This document shows positions 8,001 to 9,477 of a DNA stretch of 9,477 nt, piece after piece. The stretch spans positions 1-9,477 of the forward strand of contig CAYOFK010000125.1 of NCBI GenBank assembly GCA_964403185.1, in the 5' to 3' direction. A model generated the notes under the pieces. It did not search any database. It saw only the letters and a list, made by a program, of their open reading frames with translations, and was not told the origin of the DNA. Origin of the DNA: CAYOFK01 sp964403185 (GTDB lineage: Bacteria > Bacteroidota > Bacteroidia > Bacteroidales > VadinHA17). Position 1 is the stretch's first letter, and each line of letters begins with the position of its first letter. The position numbers and the translations under genes were made by a program.

Positions 8001-9279
8001 TTTCACCCCCGGTGTTATGGCATCCTCTCCTCTGAAAGGAAGGACACTATATTTTCCATATATGTGTGATGGAGCTTATGCCACTGCAGCAGCCTCCAGG
8101 GCCTGTGGAATGGATGCTGAAGTTCTTCCCATGCAGAATGAAGAAGACCTTGAACTGGGAAGAAAGCATACCTCATCAAGAGAATGTTTCCCGATGATCT
8201 GCACTACAGGTAATTTTTTAAAAAAGCTTTATGAACCCGGGACAGATCCGAAAAAAGTAAGCTTTTTTATGCCTGATCATAACGGCCCTTGCAGATTCGG
8301 ACAGTACAATAAATTCCAGAGGATCGTTTTTGATAAGCTTGGATTTAAAGATGCCGAAATTGTTTCACCCAGCAATGATACTGCCTATGAGGATATATCT
8401 GGCGGCAAAGGTACCAAGTTCCGTTTTCTTGCGTGGAAAGGTTTCGTGGCAGTGGATATACTTAGAAAACTGAAGCAGGAAAGACGACCCTATGAGCTGG
8501 TCAGTGGAGAAACAAACAGGATTTATGATAAAGCACTTCAGAATGTGGTCGGGTCTGTTGAAAACGGAGCAAAAGATCTTGAGGATGTGCTCTATGATGC
8601 AGCCATGAAGTTTGATTCTATCGCAATTACGAATGGTGAACGGAAACCAGTGATTGTTATTGTAGGCGAGATATTTATGAGAGATAATCCATTTTGCAGT
8701 GCCTTTCTGGTTGATCGTTTGGAGAAATTCGGGGCAGAGACTTTTATAGCTCCCTTCTCGGAGTGGCTTAGCTATTCCACCTATCGCTATACACGCGACA
8801 GTTTATGGAAGAGTGATTATAAAGGTGTGTTGAAATCAAAGATCCAGGAGTTTTCACAAAACCTGTCTGCCGGCAGGCTTCATAAAGCAGTACATGGTTT
8901 TATTGATGTGGACAGGGATATTCCTGTGCGTAGTATGCTATCAAGTTGTGGCGACTATATACACAAACACTATGACGGAGATCCGGCTTTAAACCTTGGG
9001 AGCTCTGTGGAGCTGGTCAAAACAGGCATATCAGGAATTGCGAATATACTTCCTTTTACCTGTATGCCAGGGACGGTTGTGGCCTCGGTTTCCCATAAAT
9101 TTAAAAGAGACCACAACAATCTGCCTTATGAAAGCATAGCCTATGATGGCCAGGATGATACAGCCATTGAATTGAGACTCCAGGCCTTCATGCATCAGGC
9201 AAGGGAATTTGCACGAAGAAATGGTTTTAACAAACCGGAGAACTGGAAGCTTAACCAGGTGACCCAAACACAGGATTGA
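5017..9279 (+). CDS. Double acyl-CoA dehydratase-activase fused to DUF2229 and HgdB-like regions
   Basis: This 1420-residue cytoplasmic protein is a modular fusion. Activase (BcrAD/BadFG, HgdC-like ASKHA) domain 1 spans about 5-270: GLDIGS 8-13, GGEDSK 105-110, CAAGTGSFL with Cys134, GRCSVF with Cys174, FQGGV 223-227. Activase domain 2 spans about 323-580: GLDVGS 326-331, GGQDSK 425-430, Cys448, Cys488, FQGGV 537-541. In HgdC the two equivalent cysteines per subunit hold a [4Fe-4S] cluster at a dimer interface, so both domains look competent. A linker has CxxCxxxC (606, 609, 613) and GGRC (633), a probable metal or Fe-S site. DUF2229 follows from about 673 (IGIPRAL; AETCFP with Cys724; Cys766). 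COG3580/3581, HgdB-like regions follow: GRPYNTGDP 862-870, Cys938, Cys1017, 1030, 1057, 1062, 1092, 1227, 1311 and 1349. By family knowledge the activase uses ATP hydrolysis to drive low-potential electrons onto an Fe-S partner; the substrate of this fusion is unknown. No dehydratase genes are adjacent. The length is typical of this unassigned family. Confidence 0.93.
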   Translation: MDKKFYLGLDIGSISINTVLLDAEKKIVENRYDFCYGKPFHLLKSILTDMYSKYPEDSIREIALTGTGGELAEDLIGGRFVNEIIAQSSSVAKLYPRVKTVIEMGGEDSKLIFMQEDQKERESRLSDFSLNNLCAAGTGSFLDQQAKRIGVSIEKEFGELALKSKDPPRIAGRCSVFAKSDMIHLQQIATPVHDIVAGLCFAVARNFISSLGKGKQLEFPILFQGGVAANEGVVRAFREILKAGEGDLIIPEHHASMGAIGAMFHILDEKDNEANPYKGLDGLNKYLTGDHSRGNCQDALIESAARYEKNVTPIPDDVDRLGVYLGLDVGSLSTNVVLIDKENNVIARRYLPTASKPLEAIQRGMSEIYDEVGDRVEVLAAGTTGSGRYLTGDFIGADAIRNEITAQATAAIVHDSRVDTIFEIGGQDSKYISIDNGVVVDFEMNKVCAAGTGSFLEEQAEKLDINIIEEFGKLSLKARKPASLGNRCTVFMESDLNSQQQKGVEKDNLVAGLAYSIVQNYIQKVVRKKRIGDHIFFQGGVTNNKAVVAAFEQVTGKKIIVPPHYDVTGAIGVAILARDSMSNNRKTRFKGFDISNIPFRVDKFICKGCSNMCEIRRVRIEGEKKPLYYGGRCEKWEIEERKGKGEGIPNLFEERLKYLLNGFKEQARDDRISIGIPRALMLFYQQFPFWRTFFEELGFRVVLSPESDNQLIKKSLGMIVAETCFPVELMHGHIMDLLEKETDYIFTPFIINSKAEEGNPTNNYNCPWVQTFPFMVKAALDDEKLIDRMLIPTLNFRHFGRVLNKELSDFMKEKFGTSRKKVIQAIAKADKVQTDFENTLALRGQEVLDALPEDKEALVIIGRPYNTGDPALNLSMVEKLINQDVLPIPTDYLPLGSEHILQDYPQMYWPNGQKILAAARIVAKDKKLHAVYMGNFRCGPDSFLAHFVHEEMRGKPYLELEIDEHSADAGMITRYEAFLDSLRGSKQVEKKQREYFTPGVMASSPLKGRTLYFPYMCDGAYATAAASRACGMDAEVLPMQNEEDLELGRKHTSSRECFPMICTTGNFLKKLYEPGTDPKKVSFFMPDHNGPCRFGQYNKFQRIVFDKLGFKDAEIVSPSNDTAYEDISGGKGTKFRFLAWKGFVAVDILRKLKQERRPYELVSGETNRIYDKALQNVVGSVENGAKDLEDVLYDAAMKFDSIAITNGERKPVIVIVGEIFMRDNPFCSAFLVDRLEKFGAETFIAPFSEWLSYSTYRYTRDSLWKSDYKGVLKSKIQEFSQNLSAGRLHKAVHGFIDVDRDIPVRSMLSSCGDYIHKHYDGDPALNLGSSVELVKTGISGIANILPFTCMPGTVVASVSHKFKRDHNNLPYESIAYDGQDDTAIELRLQAFMHQAREFARRNGFNKPENWKLNQVTQTQD

Positions 9280-9328
9280 AAGTAAGCCTGAGGGTTATTC
9301 TATCCTGCCGGAGTTCCGCCAACAGCTT
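9280..9328. other. Short convergent intergenic gap
   Basis: These 49 bases separate the stop of the activase fusion from the stop of the response regulator on the opposite strand. Only a short imperfect stem is visible (CGGA-GT-TCCG around 9309-9318), with no T-tract on either strand. No terminator is called. Confidence 0.5.
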
Positions 9329-9477
9329 TCAGCATATGATCTTAAACCCTTTGCCATGTACGTTGATAATTTCAACCGAGGGATCCTCTTTCAGGTATTT
9401 CCGGAGCTTGGTGATGTACACATCCATGCTTCGGGCATTAAAGTAATTATCGTCGTACCAGATGGTCCGCAGGGCAA
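9329..9477 (-). CDS. OmpR/PhoB-family response regulator, C-terminal end (5' truncated by window)
   Basis: The minus strand encodes the last 48 residues of a winged-helix transcriptional regulator, ending in TGA at 9331-9329. The fragment shows the hallmark sequence of the OmpR-type effector domain: TIWYDDNYFNARSMDVYI (the recognition-helix region), then TKLRKYLKEDPSVEI and the wing NVHGKGFKII. This is the DNA-contacting part of a two-component response regulator. The receiver domain and any partner histidine kinase lie outside the window. The RSMDVYITKLRKYL form is common in Bacteroidota regulators. The gene converges on the activase fusion, so it is not in its operon. Confidence 0.93.
   Translation of the reverse strand, partial: ALRTIWYDDNYFNARSMDVYITKLRKYLKEDPSVEIINVHGKGFKIIC

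Noticed and set aside
5017..9279. A complete 2-hydroxyacyl-CoA dehydratase system
   Set aside because: Only the activase-related fusion is present; no separate dehydratase subunits or CoA-transferase genes appear in the window.

Overview
The window looks like a chromosomal segment of a Bacteroidota (Bacteroidales-like) bacterium, probably a free-living or anaerobic member. The evidence is a GroEL tail ending in Gly/Met repeats, an OmpR-type regulator tail of Bacteroidota character, an exported DUF4412-like protein, genes with little or no Shine-Dalgarno sequence, and a very large activase fusion typical of anaerobic or facultative lineages. The assignment rests on recognising protein character, not on a search.

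Layout, left to right. (1) 1-179: the 3' end of groEL, followed by a clear intrinsic terminator. (2) 180-807: about 630 bases with no credible gene. This stretch holds a cluster of inverted repeats (241-403) and a 136-bp MITE-like element (513-648) with perfect 18-bp terminal inverted repeats and two internal hairpins. A promoter candidate follows at 703-731. (3) 808-1608 (+): a small exported protein of the DUF4412 type. (4) 1605-2900 (-): a class-V PLP-dependent aminotransferase-like enzyme with a twin-arginine signal. It converges on the previous gene so tightly that both stop codons share one TTAA. (5) 3046-4833 (+): full-length lepA (elongation factor 4). (6) 5017-9279 (+): a 1420-residue protein with two tandem 2-hydroxyacyl-CoA dehydratase-activase (ASKHA) domains, a four-cysteine linker, a DUF2229 region and HgdB-like cysteine-rich C-terminal regions. 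(7) 9329-9477 (-): the C-terminal DNA-binding end of an OmpR/PhoB-type response regulator, cut by the window edge.

The genes do not form an obvious shared pathway. Most appear to be separate transcription units: groEL is terminated, two pairs are convergent and one pair is divergent. The item most worth attention is the activase fusion. It carries, in one chain, two copies of an ATP-driven electron-injecting module and a region resembling the iron-sulfur partner that such modules normally reduce. No dehydratase or CoA-metabolism gene lies beside it. The architecture occurs as an annotated but functionally unassigned family, so what is undescribed is its reaction, not its existence. The second most interesting item is the nested repeat element upstream of the DUF4412-like gene.
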